A stretch of DNA of 5,245 bases from Nitrospirae bacterium RIFCSPLOW2_12_42_9 (GTDB taxonomy: Bacteria > Nitrospirota > 9FT-COMBO-42-15 > HDB-SIOI813), in the NCBI GenBank assembly GCA_001805205.1, contig MHER01000116.1, positions 1 through 5,245 on the forward strand, in the 5' to 3' direction. The translations under genes and the position numbers were made by a program. The notes under the pieces are model-generated. The model ran no database searches and had not been told where the DNA came from. It saw nothing but the letters and a program-made list of their open reading frames with translations. Positions 1 through 5,245 of this stretch are shown piece after piece (the stretch's first letter is position 1; the number at the start of each line of letters is the position of its first letter).

Positions 1-1120
1 TATACCTGTGCCGCAGGGAAAGGCTGTGTATTCAGTGGATGAGGCTGAACAATATGCAAAAGAGATAAAGTCAAATGTGGCAGTTGTAAAGGCCCAGATC
101 CATGCAGGAGGCAGGGGCAAGGCCGGCGGGGTAAAACTTGCAAGGGATAAAAAGGATGTGGCAAAGTTTACAAATGAGATTTTAGGCAAAGTGCTCGTAA
201 CTCATCAGACAGGCCCTGAAGGGAGATGTGTTAGAAAGTTGCTCATAGAGGAGGGGGTAGATATAGCAAAAGAACTCTACCTGAGTTTATTGATTGACCG
301 TACCTACAGCCGTCCGGTCTTTATAACAAGTCTTGAGGGCGGTATGGAGATAGAAGAGGTTGCTGCAAGGACACCTGAAAAGGTCATCAAGGAGTATATT
401 GACCCATCAGTTGGTTATCAACAGTTCAATGGCCGGAATATGGCGTTCAGACTCGGGTTGCCCCCTGAAATAATAAAACAATTCATCAGTATGGCAGGAA
501 ATCTCTACAGACTTCTTACTGAGAAGGGCGCTTCTCTCATAGAGATTAATCCACTGGTTATCACAAAGGATAACAGGCTCATTGCCCTTGATGCAAAGAT
601 GAGCTTTGATGATAACTCACTCTTTAAGAATGAAGATGTCAGGGCTTTTAGGGATCTCGATGAAGAGGAAGACCTTGAGATTGAGGCATCAAAACACGGG
701 CTGAATTATGTTAAGCTCAATGGTAATATAGGTTGTATGGTCAACGGTGCAGGCCTCGCAATGGCCACGATGGATGTTATCAAACTTGCCGGAAGTGAGC
801 CTGCCAATTTTCTTGATGTCGGCGGAGGCGCATCAAAGGAGACTGTGAAACATGCATTCCAGATCCTGCTTGCTGATAAAAATGTAAGAGGTGTTTTTGT
901 TAATATATTTGGCGGTATCGTGCGATGTGAAAGGATTGCCGGAGGTATAATAGAGGCAGCAAAAGAGGTGGAGATTAAAGTGCCGCTTGTCATACGGCTT
1001 GAAGGGACAAATGCAAAAGAGGGGCTTGAGATGCTTAAAGGATCCGGCCTGAATCTTCAGGTTGCATCGGATATCTGGGAAGGTGCGCAGAAGGTAGTCA
1101 AATTGGTAGGAGGGGCGTAA
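1..1120 (+). CDS. sucC: Succinyl-CoA synthetase (ADP/GDP-forming) beta subunit, 5' partial
   Basis: Beta subunit of succinyl-CoA synthetase, a cytoplasmic TCA-cycle enzyme that interconverts succinyl-CoA + NDP + Pi and succinate + CoA + NTP as a complex with SucD. The frame is open from the first full codon (position 2, reading IPVPQGKA), which matches residue 17 onward of E. coli SucC, so about 16 residues lie before the window; the GTG at 8 is not the start. Using that offset the protein would be about 388 residues, the E. coli length. The ATP-grasp half shows Lys46 in VVKAQ, the GRGKAGG loop (53-59), and the Mg-binding Asn199 (EINPLV) and Asp213 (LDAK), all at E. coli numbering, so no indels precede them. 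The C-terminal ligase half shows [24 protein letters not shown] and [13 protein letters not shown] versus GTP preference cannot be read from this. The gene overlaps the sucD ribosome binding site. Confidence 0.98.
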   Translation, partial: IPVPQGKAVYSVDEAEQYAKEIKSNVAVVKAQIHAGGRGKAGGVKLARDKKDVAKFTNEILGKVLVTHQTGPEGRCVRKLLIEEGVDIAKELYLSLLIDRTYSRPVFITSLEGGMEIEEVAARTPEKVIKEYIDPSVGYQQFNGRNMAFRLGLPPEIIKQFISMAGNLYRLLTEKGASLIEINPLVITKDNRLIALDAKMSFDDNSLFKNEDVRAFRDLDEEEDLEIEASKHGLNYVKLNGNIGCMVNGAGLAMATMDVIKLAGSEPANFLDVGGGASKETVKHAFQILLADKNVRGVFVNIFGGIVRCERIAGGIIEAAKEVEIKVPLVIRLEGTNAKEGLEMLKGSGLNLQVASDIWEGAQKVVKLVGGA

Positions 1121-1122
1121 AT

Positions 1123-1998
1123 ATGAGTATCCTCGTTAATAAATCAACAAGATTAATGGTGCAGGGGATTACAGGGAAAGAAGGTTCATTCCATACGAGT
1201 GCCTGTATGGAATACGGGACAAATATAGTTGCCGGCGTAACGCCTGGAAAAGGCGGGATGGACTTTGAAGGGGTTCCTGTGTTCAATACTGTGAGTGAGG
1301 CTATAGAGGCAACGAAACCAAATGTATCTATGATCTTTGTTCCGCCTGCCTTTGCTGCAGATGCCATCATGGAATCTGTTGAGGCAGGGATTCCGCTGAT
1401 TGTATGCATTACAGAAGGGATACCCGTTAATGATATGGTTAATGTAAAAAGATTCATGGTTGGGAAAAAGAGCAGGCTGATAGGCCCAAATTGTCCCGGC
1501 ATTATCACACCGGAAGAGTGCAAGATCGGGATTATGCCTGGTTTCATACATAAGAAGGGGAGGATCGGTGTTATATCGAGAAGCGGCACACTCACTTACG
1601 AGGCTGTATGGCAGGTAACAAAGACAGGTCTTGGTGAATCAACATGTATCGGCATTGGCGGTGACCCTGTAAATGGTACGAACTTTATAGATTTGTTAGG
1701 GATGTTTGAGAAGGATAATGAGACAGATGCAATGGTAATGATAGGTGAGATTGGAGGAGACGCAGAAGAACGTGCAGCAGAATTCATAAAGTCCGATATC
1801 TCAAAACCTGTCATTGGATTCATTGCAGGTATTACGGCGCCGCCAGGGAGAAGGATGGGACATGCAGGTGCAATCATCTCAGGCGGTAAGGGAACAGCAT
1901 CTGAGAAGATGGCGGCAATGGAGAAGGCAGGTATCCATGTGGTGAGAAATCCCGCACTAATTGGGCAGACTGTTGTCGAGGTACTTAAAAAGAGATAG
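1123..1998 (+). CDS. sucD: Succinyl-CoA synthetase alpha subunit
   Basis: Alpha subunit of succinyl-CoA synthetase; it binds CoA and carries the histidine that is phosphorylated during the reaction. The 291 residues match the usual 288-290. The N-terminal CoA-binding Rossmann domain shows VQGITGKEG (about 13-21) and GVTPGKGG (38-45), followed by CITEGIP (95-101) and GPNCPG (121-126). The ligase domain shows [10 protein letters not shown] (152-161), GIGGDP (177-182) and the catalytic His247 in RMGHAGAI, equivalent to His246 in E. coli. The start is fixed by AGGAGG at 1108-1113, nine bases before the ATG and inside the end of sucC. Only two bases separate the genes, so they are almost certainly co-transcribed and translationally linked to give equal subunits. 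No missing residue or truncation is seen. Confidence 0.98.
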   Translation: MSILVNKSTRLMVQGITGKEGSFHTSACMEYGTNIVAGVTPGKGGMDFEGVPVFNTVSEAIEATKPNVSMIFVPPAFAADAIMESVEAGIPLIVCITEGIPVNDMVNVKRFMVGKKSRLIGPNCPGIITPEECKIGIMPGFIHKKGRIGVISRSGTLTYEAVWQVTKTGLGESTCIGIGGDPVNGTNFIDLLGMFEKDNETDAMVMIGEIGGDAEERAAEFIKSDISKPVIGFIAGITAPPGRRMGHAGAIISGGKGTASEKMAAMEKAGIHVVRNPALIGQTVVEVLKKR

Positions 1999-2025
1999 AA
2001 AAACCACGTATTTTGTACTTAAAAT

Positions 2026-2046
2026 AGATATGGCAGCCATGTTTTT
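2026..2046 (+). terminator. Possible weak terminator hairpin after sucCD
   Basis: Bases 2026-2033 can pair with 2037-2044 (eight pairs, two of them G-U) around the loop CAG, built on the mirrored ATGG/CCAT core, and the 3' side runs into five T residues (2042-2046). The position, 28 bases after the sucD stop, suits a terminator. The stem is A+T-rich and the T run overlaps both the stem and the first DnaA-like repeat, so it would be weak at best. No better terminator is visible between sucD and nrdJ. Confidence 0.25.
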
Positions 2047-2097
2047 CCACAATCTTTTCACAATTTATCCACACCTTTTCCTCAGAAATTCCACAAA
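2043..2097 (+). promoter_or_regulatory. Five phased 11-bp repeats with DnaA-box-like sequences
   Basis: Five consecutive 11-bp units begin at 2043, 2054, 2065, 2076 and 2087. Their first nine bases are TTTTCCACA, CTTTTCACA, TTATCCACA, TTTTCCTCA and AATTCCACA. Against the known DnaA box TTWTNCACA they match 9, 8, 9, 8 and 7 of 9; the middle one is the perfect high-affinity E. coli box. All lie on the same strand with exact 11-bp steps, so bound proteins would sit on nearly the same face of the helix. The array lies just upstream of the NrdR-like sites and the nrdJ promoter. DnaA is known to bind and regulate the E. coli nrdAB promoter, so control of nrdJ by DnaA is a reasonable inference. An A+T-rich run follows, so a replication role cannot be ruled out from sequence alone. 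Confidence 0.7.
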
Positions 2098-2106
2098 ATA
2101 GTGTGT
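2091..2106 (+). promoter_or_regulatory. NrdR box 1 (upstream, degenerate)
   Basis: This 16-mer matches the NrdR-box consensus acaCWATATATWGtgt at 13 of 16 positions; mismatches are at positions 1, 7 and 11. It was found by looking exactly 31 bp upstream of the stronger box 2, the centre-to-centre distance typical of paired NrdR boxes. It overlaps the last DnaA-like repeat by five to seven bases, so the two proteins may compete. Confidence 0.6.
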
Positions 2107-2121
2107 GTGACATTAAAAAAA

Positions 2122-2137
2122 TAACTATATATTGAAA
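2122..2137 (+). promoter_or_regulatory. NrdR box 2 (perfect core)
   Basis: The core CTATATATTG (2125-2134) fits the NrdR-box core CWATATATWG at all ten positions; the flanks fit poorly (1 of 6). It lies 15 bp after box 1 and ends seven bases before the -35 element of the nrdJ promoter. NrdR is a zinc-ribbon/ATP-cone repressor that binds tandem boxes upstream of ribonucleotide reductase genes in response to dATP/ATP. Position, spacing and target gene all agree with this reading. Confidence 0.72.
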
Positions 2138-2144
2138 AATATTC

Positions 2145-2173
2145 TTGACAAAAGATCTTCCATGGTATAAACT
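2145..2173 (+). promoter_or_regulatory. Sigma-70-type promoter for nrdJ
   Basis: A perfect -35 hexamer TTGACA (2145-2150) is followed by TATAAA (2166-2171), five of six matches to the -10 consensus, with a short 15-bp spacer. TAACT-like bases two positions on (TAAACT, 2168-2173) give the usual 17-bp spacer but a poorer hexamer. Transcription would start near 2178-2180, giving a leader of about 100 bases. The suboptimal spacing may keep the basal activity low. Confidence 0.65.
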
Positions 2174-2187
2174 TTTTTCCGCTTCCA

Positions 2188-2246
2188 TTAGTGAATTGGT
2201 GAATAGCTCAATAATCCCCATAAACATAAAGTCGCTGATTCACTAA
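2188..2246 (+). repeat. Inverted repeat in the nrdJ leader (RNA hairpin)
   Basis: TTAGTGAAT (2188-2196) is mirrored exactly by ATTCACTAA (2238-2246). In RNA the stem extends inward to 2202/2232, giving 15 continuous pairs of which three are G-U, around a 29-base loop (2203-2231). It lies inside the predicted nrdJ leader and ends 20 bases before the Shine-Dalgarno sequence. There is no T run after it, so it is not a simple terminator. It could be a leader regulatory structure or the remnant of a small palindromic repeat element; no known riboswitch motif was recognised. Confidence 0.55.
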
Positions 2247-2266
2247 CTCTTTAACTCACTATTTAT

Positions 2267-2281
2267 AGGAGGGTTTCTATG
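2267..2281 (+). promoter_or_regulatory. Ribosome binding site and start of nrdJ
   Basis: AGGAGG (2267-2272, followed by another G) lies six bases before the ATG at 2279. It is a near-ideal site and settles the nrdJ start; the protein then opens with ATKEIVEPL, as class II reductases without an ATP cone commonly do. Confidence 0.85.
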
Positions 2282-4630
2282 GCAACAAAAGAAATTGTAG
2301 AACCTCTGTTTTCTCAAAACGCAATCAAGGTGTTGGAAAAACGCTACCTCGCCAAAAATGAAAAGGGTGAGGTGGTGGAGACCCCGAAGGAGATGTTCAG
2401 GAGGGTAGCGAAGAATATCTCCCAGGCAGACCTTATTTATAATAGGGAAGCTGATATTAAGGGTACAGAGGAAAGATTCTACGGACTCATGATTAGAAAA
2501 GAGTTCCTCCCCAACTCGCCTACATTGATGAATGCAGGGAGGGAGCTTCAGCAGTTATCAGCGTGTTTTGTCCTGCCGGTTGAGGATTCAATGGACGGTA
2601 TATTTGAATCTGTTAAGCAGGCAGCTATTATTCATAAATCAGGTGGAGGTACTGGTTTTTCCTTTACGAGGCTCAGACCCAAAAATGATGTGGTACGCAC
2701 AACCGGAGGTGTTGCCTCAGGCCCTGTATCATTCATGAAGGTATTCAACCACGCCACAGAGGCAGTAAAACAGGGGGGTACAAGACGGGGTGCGAATATG
2801 GGGATATTAAGGATAGACCATCCTGATATATTTGATTTTATAGACTGTAAAACCAAAGAGAAGGATTTAACAAATTTCAATATAAGTGTGGCAATCACGG
2901 ACCGCTTTATGGAGGCAGTTGAAAAGGACGAGACATATGAATTAAAGAATCCCCGTACAGGAGATATTGTGTCAAGGCATCCTGCAAGGGATGTCTTTAA
3001 TATGATAGCAACTAATGCATGGAGGAATGGTGAGCCAGGCCTCTTCTTTATAGATACTACCAACAGGCTCAATCCAACACCTCACGTTGGGGCCATTGAA
3101 GCGACAAACCCATGCGGTGAACAGCCGCTTATCCCATTTGAGTCCTGTAATCTTGGGAGCATTAATCTTGAGGTTCATGTTAAATCTGCTGATGGAAAGA
3201 ATGAGATAGACTGGGACAGGCTCAATCGTACTGTGCGGAACGCAGTATATTTCCTTGACAATGTGATTGATATGAACAGCTATCCCATCCCGCAGATAGA
3301 AGAGTTGACTAAGAAAAACAGGAAGATAGGGCTTGGTGTTATGGGGTTTGCACGAATGCTCTTTAAACTCGGCGTGCCTTATGACTCAGTGGAGGGGATA
3401 AATACTGCAAGAAAGGTGATGAAGTTTATCAGAGATACAGGACATGATGAGTCCTCAAGGCTGGCACAACAGAGGGGCGTATTTCCAAACTGGGAGGGGT
3501 CCGTATATGAGAGTGAAGGGAAGAGACTCAGGAATGCATATATAACTACTGTGGCGCCAACAGGGACTTTGAGCATGATAACAGACACATCCGGCGGTTG
3601 TGAACCGGAGTTCTCCCTTATATGGTACAAGAATGTAATGGATGGAGAACGCCTGCCATATGTACTTGATACATTTATCGACATAGCAAAATCAGAGGGG
3701 TTCTGGAGTGAAAATCTGCTTGAGAGGATAATAGCAAACCATGGTTCTGCCAGGGGACTTTCTGAAGTTCCTGAGAAATGGCAGGCCATATTTGCCACGG
3801 CCCATGATATATCAACTGAATGGCATGTCAGGATGCAGGCTGCCTTTCAGGAGTACACAGACAGTGCTGTATCAAAGACCATTAATCTTACAATGGACGC
3901 ATCTGTTGAGGATGTAAAAAAGGCATACATGCTTGCATACAAACTTGGATGTAAGGGGATAACGGTCTACAGGGATGGAAGCCGTTCAGAGCAGGTGATG
4001 ACAGTGCCTGCATTCTTCGCTTCGCTCAGCGCAAGCGATGGGAGCGAAGCGAAAAATGTGGGTACGACTAAGAAGGAGGATAAAGATATGGGATCAAAGA
4101 GGAGAGAAGAGGATTTAAAAGAGGTAGAAGGTACGGGTCAACCAGCGCACCATGTTATTCAACCGAGGCCGAGGCCGAAGATTACTACCGGTGTTACCAA
4201 TAAGATGCATACCTCCTGCGGTGATCTATATGTAACAATTAATGAAGATGAGAGGGGTGGCGCCTTTGAGGTCTTCTGTAATATGGGCAAGGCGGGTGGG
4301 TGCGAGGGTTCGCAGAATGAGGCCATAGGACGGCTAATTTCTCTTGCCTTCAGGAGTGGTGTTGCACCCCAGTCTGTTATAAGACAACTAATCGGGATCA
4401 GGTGTAACAAGCCATATGGCCTGGGAAGAGATACTGTACACTCCTGTGCAGATGCTATTGCAAAGTCTGTGCTTGAGTATCTTATGAAAAAGGCCCAGAC
4501 CGGCAATCAGGATATAAGCGTTGAGTATGACAGGAGGATAGGCTCTGCATGCCCTGACTGTGGCTGTGAGATGGAATTCTCCGAAGGGTGTGAGAAGTGC
4601 CACTTCTGCGGCCACTCAAAGTGCTATTAG
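2279..4630 (+). CDS. nrdJ: Adenosylcobalamin-dependent (class II) ribonucleoside-diphosphate reductase
   Basis: Reduces ribonucleotides to deoxyribonucleotides using a radical formed from adenosylcobalamin, so it works with or without oxygen and needs no separate radical-generating subunit. The 783-residue cytoplasmic protein has no N-terminal ATP cone. [10 protein letters not shown] (78-87) leads to Cys96 (LSAC), one redox cysteine. The active site shows NPCGE with Asn277, thiyl-radical Cys279 and Glu281, then the partner Cys290 in [12 protein letters not shown] (427-430) is the substrate-phosphate loop and [13 protein letters not shown] (557-569) closes the barrel. A charged linker (about 570-632) leads to a TSCPD-type domain (about 634-735) and a C-terminal cysteine-rich tail, CPDCGC (758-763), CEKC (771-774), CGHSKC (777-782), the zinc/redox tail that re-reduces the active site. 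Oddities: a 38-bp palindrome is translated inside the linker, and an internal ribosome site precedes Met604. Regulation is probably by NrdR and DnaA. Confidence 0.98.
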   Translation: MATKEIVEPLFSQNAIKVLEKRYLAKNEKGEVVETPKEMFRRVAKNISQADLIYNREADIKGTEERFYGLMIRKEFLPNSPTLMNAGRELQQLSACFVLPVEDSMDGIFESVKQAAIIHKSGGGTGFSFTRLRPKNDVVRTTGGVASGPVSFMKVFNHATEAVKQGGTRRGANMGILRIDHPDIFDFIDCKTKEKDLTNFNISVAITDRFMEAVEKDETYELKNPRTGDIVSRHPARDVFNMIATNAWRNGEPGLFFIDTTNRLNPTPHVGAIEATNPCGEQPLIPFESCNLGSINLEVHVKSADGKNEIDWDRLNRTVRNAVYFLDNVIDMNSYPIPQIEELTKKNRKIGLGVMGFARMLFKLGVPYDSVEGINTARKVMKFIRDTGHDESSRLAQQRGVFPNWEGSVYESEGKRLRNAYITTVAPTGTLSMITDTSGGCEPEFSLIWYKNVMDGERLPYVLDTFIDIAKSEGFWSENLLERIIANHGSARGLSEVPEKWQAIFATAHDISTEWHVRMQAAFQEYTDSAVSKTINLTMDASVEDVKKAYMLAYKLGCKGITVYRDGSRSEQVMTVPAFFASLSASDGSEAKNVGTTKKEDKDMGSKRREEDLKEVEGTGQPAHHVIQPRPRPKITTGVTNKMHTSCGDLYVTINEDERGGAFEVFCNMGKAGGCEGSQNEAIGRLISLAFRSGVAPQSVIRQLIGIRCNKPYGLGRDTVHSCADAIAKSVLEYLMKKAQTGNQDISVEYDRRIGSACPDCGCEMEFSEGCEKCHFCGHSKCY
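4016..4053 (+). repeat. Perfect palindromic element translated inside nrdJ
   Basis: TTCGCTTCGCTC (4016-4027) and GAGCGAAGCGAA (4042-4053) are exact reverse complements, 12 bp each, around a 14-base loop that itself repeats the AGCG motif. It is much richer in G+C than the A/G-rich DNA beside it. It is read in frame as F580 to K592 ([13 protein letters not shown]), within the variable linker between the catalytic barrel and the C-terminal domain. Neither side carries a T run, so it is not a terminator. It resembles small dispersed palindromic elements (REP- or RPE-like) that have inserted without breaking a gene. Confidence 0.75.
4073..4090 (+). promoter_or_regulatory. Internal ribosome binding site and in-frame ATG in nrdJ
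   Basis: AAGGAGG (4073-4079) lies eight bases before an ATG at 4088 that is in the nrdJ frame (Met604). Initiation here would give a 180-residue product holding only the TSCPD-type domain and the cysteine-rich tail. In Pseudomonas aeruginosa class II reductase is split into NrdJa and NrdJb with the C-terminal part separate, so a separate product is plausible. The surrounding DNA is A/G-rich because it codes Lys/Glu, so the site may be accidental. Confidence 0.4.
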
Positions 4631-4677
4631 ATAGATTTGGTCTTGATAAGAATGTTTGCATGTAGTATCCTTCCTTT

Positions 4678-5127
4678 ATGAAACTCACGGGAATTCAGAT
4701 GTTACAATTAGACAATTTTGCCTCCCGGAATAATATTCGTTTTATTGTACTGTTTGGTTCGCAAACTCAGGCACTTTCACAGGAAGGGTCTGATTATGAT
4801 ATCGCTGTTTCATTAAAAGGTGGAAAATCTTTTATGAGCGATTTTGATGTCTATTCGCAAATCCTGGATGGTTTAAGTACAATCCTGCAGATTGCGTATG
4901 AAAAGATAGACCTTACCGACCTGGACAATGCCAATATACTTTTAAGATATGAAGTTACTTGCAGAGGCAAGCTCTTATATGGAGATGAACTGGAATATTT
5001 GGAGTTGAAATCCTTTGCCTATCGTGATTATATAGATGCAAAAAGGCTTTTTGACCTTGAAAGAGATCTAATTGGAAAGAGACAGAAGATGATTTTGGAA
5101 TCCCTTGATAAAATAATATCAAAATGA
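4678..5127 (+). CDS. mntA: MntA-type minimal nucleotidyltransferase, antitoxin of a HepT/MntA system
   Basis: A small (149-residue) nucleotidyltransferase. In characterised HepT/MntA pairs this protein neutralises the HEPN-domain RNase toxin HepT by transferring AMP to a tyrosine near its active site. The hallmark GSx10DxD is exact: VLFGSQTQALSQEGSDYDIAV, read here in two parts as LFGSQ (about 25-29) and GSDYDIAV (about 37-44), with Asp39 and Asp41 as metal ligands. The C-terminal helix YRDYIDAKRLFDLE and KRQKMI is typical of the MntA branch. The start at 4678 lacks a Shine-Dalgarno sequence; Met8 (ATG at 4699) is an alternative. It lies 47 bases after nrdJ and overlaps the hepT start by ATGA. 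Hand counts of three 60-base lines gave 33-40% G+C against 43-57% for two lines in nrdJ, which suggests acquisition by transfer. Confidence 0.87.
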   Translation: MKLTGIQMLQLDNFASRNNIRFIVLFGSQTQALSQEGSDYDIAVSLKGGKSFMSDFDVYSQILDGLSTILQIAYEKIDLTDLDNANILLRYEVTCRGKLLYGDELEYLELKSFAYRDYIDAKRLFDLERDLIGKRQKMILESLDKIISK

Positions 5128-5198
5128 TACGTGAAGATTTTGTCAGAAGAAAGATATCTCTAATCCAGGATGAACTTGATCATCCTTTTGTCCGGTGA
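5124..5198 (+). pseudogene. HepT-like HEPN toxin, N-terminal remnant (disrupted)
   Basis: An ATG at 5124 overlaps the mntA stop in the ATGA arrangement usual for coupled toxin-antitoxin genes. It reads MIREDFVRRKI then SLIQDELDHPFVR, like the first helix of HepT toxins, but meets TGA (5196-5198) after 24 codons. Intact HepT is roughly 110-145 residues and carries its RNase motif R-x4-6-H in the second half, so this fragment has no catalytic part. After the stop, a different frame (5216-5245) reads QYKLFSDYAL, which could be a shifted continuation of HepT; that is weak, and the window ends there. Decay by frameshift, insertion of other DNA after about codon 20, or a sequencing indel would all explain it. 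Confidence 0.6.
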
Positions 5199-5245
5199 GA
5201 CTTGACATGCCTTAACAATACAAGTTATTCTCAGATTATGCTCTA

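Noticed and set aside
8..10. GTG at 8 as the start of sucC
   Set aside because: The frame is open upstream and the preceding codons (Ile-Pro) align with residue 17-18 of SucC, so the gene begins before the window.
1098..1877. Long open frames on the minus strand across sucC and sucD
   Set aside because: They mirror well-conserved + strand genes, encode no recognisable protein and have no ribosome sites; they are shadows of the real genes.
1981..2024. Exact 10-bp direct repeat GTACTTAAAA at 1981-1990 and 2015-2024
   Set aside because: Short, A+T-rich, with one copy inside sucD; the flanks do not match, so chance or a minor local duplication is enough.
2178..2278. Cobalamin riboswitch in the nrdJ leader
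   Set aside because: The leader is only about 100 bases and shows no B12-box-like GCCACTG motif; a simple hairpin explains the visible structure. A B12-dependent enzyme would also not be expected to be switched off by B12.
4016..4056. Palindrome in nrdJ read as a transcription terminator
   Set aside because: Neither strand has a T run following the stem, and the reading frame continues through conserved NrdJ domains.
5202..5231. TTGACA followed after 18 bp by TATTCT as a promoter at the window end
   Set aside because: The -35 is perfect but the -10 matches only four of six, and no start or gene can be seen before the window ends; it also lies in possible hepT remnant sequence.

Overview
This window looks like chromosomal DNA from a bacterium of moderate G+C content. 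The gene content (a SucCD pair most like the bacterial E. coli type, and a vitamin B12-dependent ribonucleotide reductase with its own NrdR/DnaA-type promoter) fits a free-living Gram-negative lineage that lives with little or variable oxygen, for example Nitrospirota or a deltaproteobacterial-type group. That placement is inference from protein style only; there is no rRNA or marker gene here to settle it.

Layout, all genes on the + strand: (1) 1-1120, sucC, the succinyl-CoA synthetase beta subunit, cut by the window start and missing about 16 N-terminal residues. (2) 1123-1998, sucD, the alpha subunit, complete and two bases behind sucC. (3) 1999-2278, a dense regulatory region: a weak hairpin after sucD; five 11-bp units that each carry a DnaA-box-like sequence (one is the perfect TTATCCACA); two NrdR-box-like sites exactly 31 bp apart; a TTGACA promoter; and a leader whose RNA could form a 15-bp stem upstream of a strong ribosome binding site. 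(4) 2279-4630, nrdJ, a complete adenosylcobalamin-dependent class II ribonucleotide reductase of 783 residues. Its linker contains a perfect 12-bp-arm palindrome translated in frame, followed at once by an internal Shine-Dalgarno sequence and in-frame ATG. (5) 4678-5127, a MntA-type nucleotidyltransferase (antitoxin half of a HepT/MntA pair), more A+T-rich than its neighbours. (6) 5124-5198, the start of hepT, overlapping mntA by four bases but stopped after 24 codons; it appears broken.

SucCD makes ATP or GTP from succinyl-CoA in the TCA cycle (or runs in reverse). NrdJ makes deoxyribonucleotides for DNA synthesis with or without oxygen. The promoter region would tie nrdJ expression both to the nucleotide pool (NrdR) and to replication initiation (DnaA). 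The mntA/hepT fragment is an accessory defence or toxin-antitoxin module that landed downstream and seems to have lost its toxin. The most interesting signals are the phased DnaA/NrdR control region, the palindrome inside the nrdJ reading frame, and the orphaned antitoxin.
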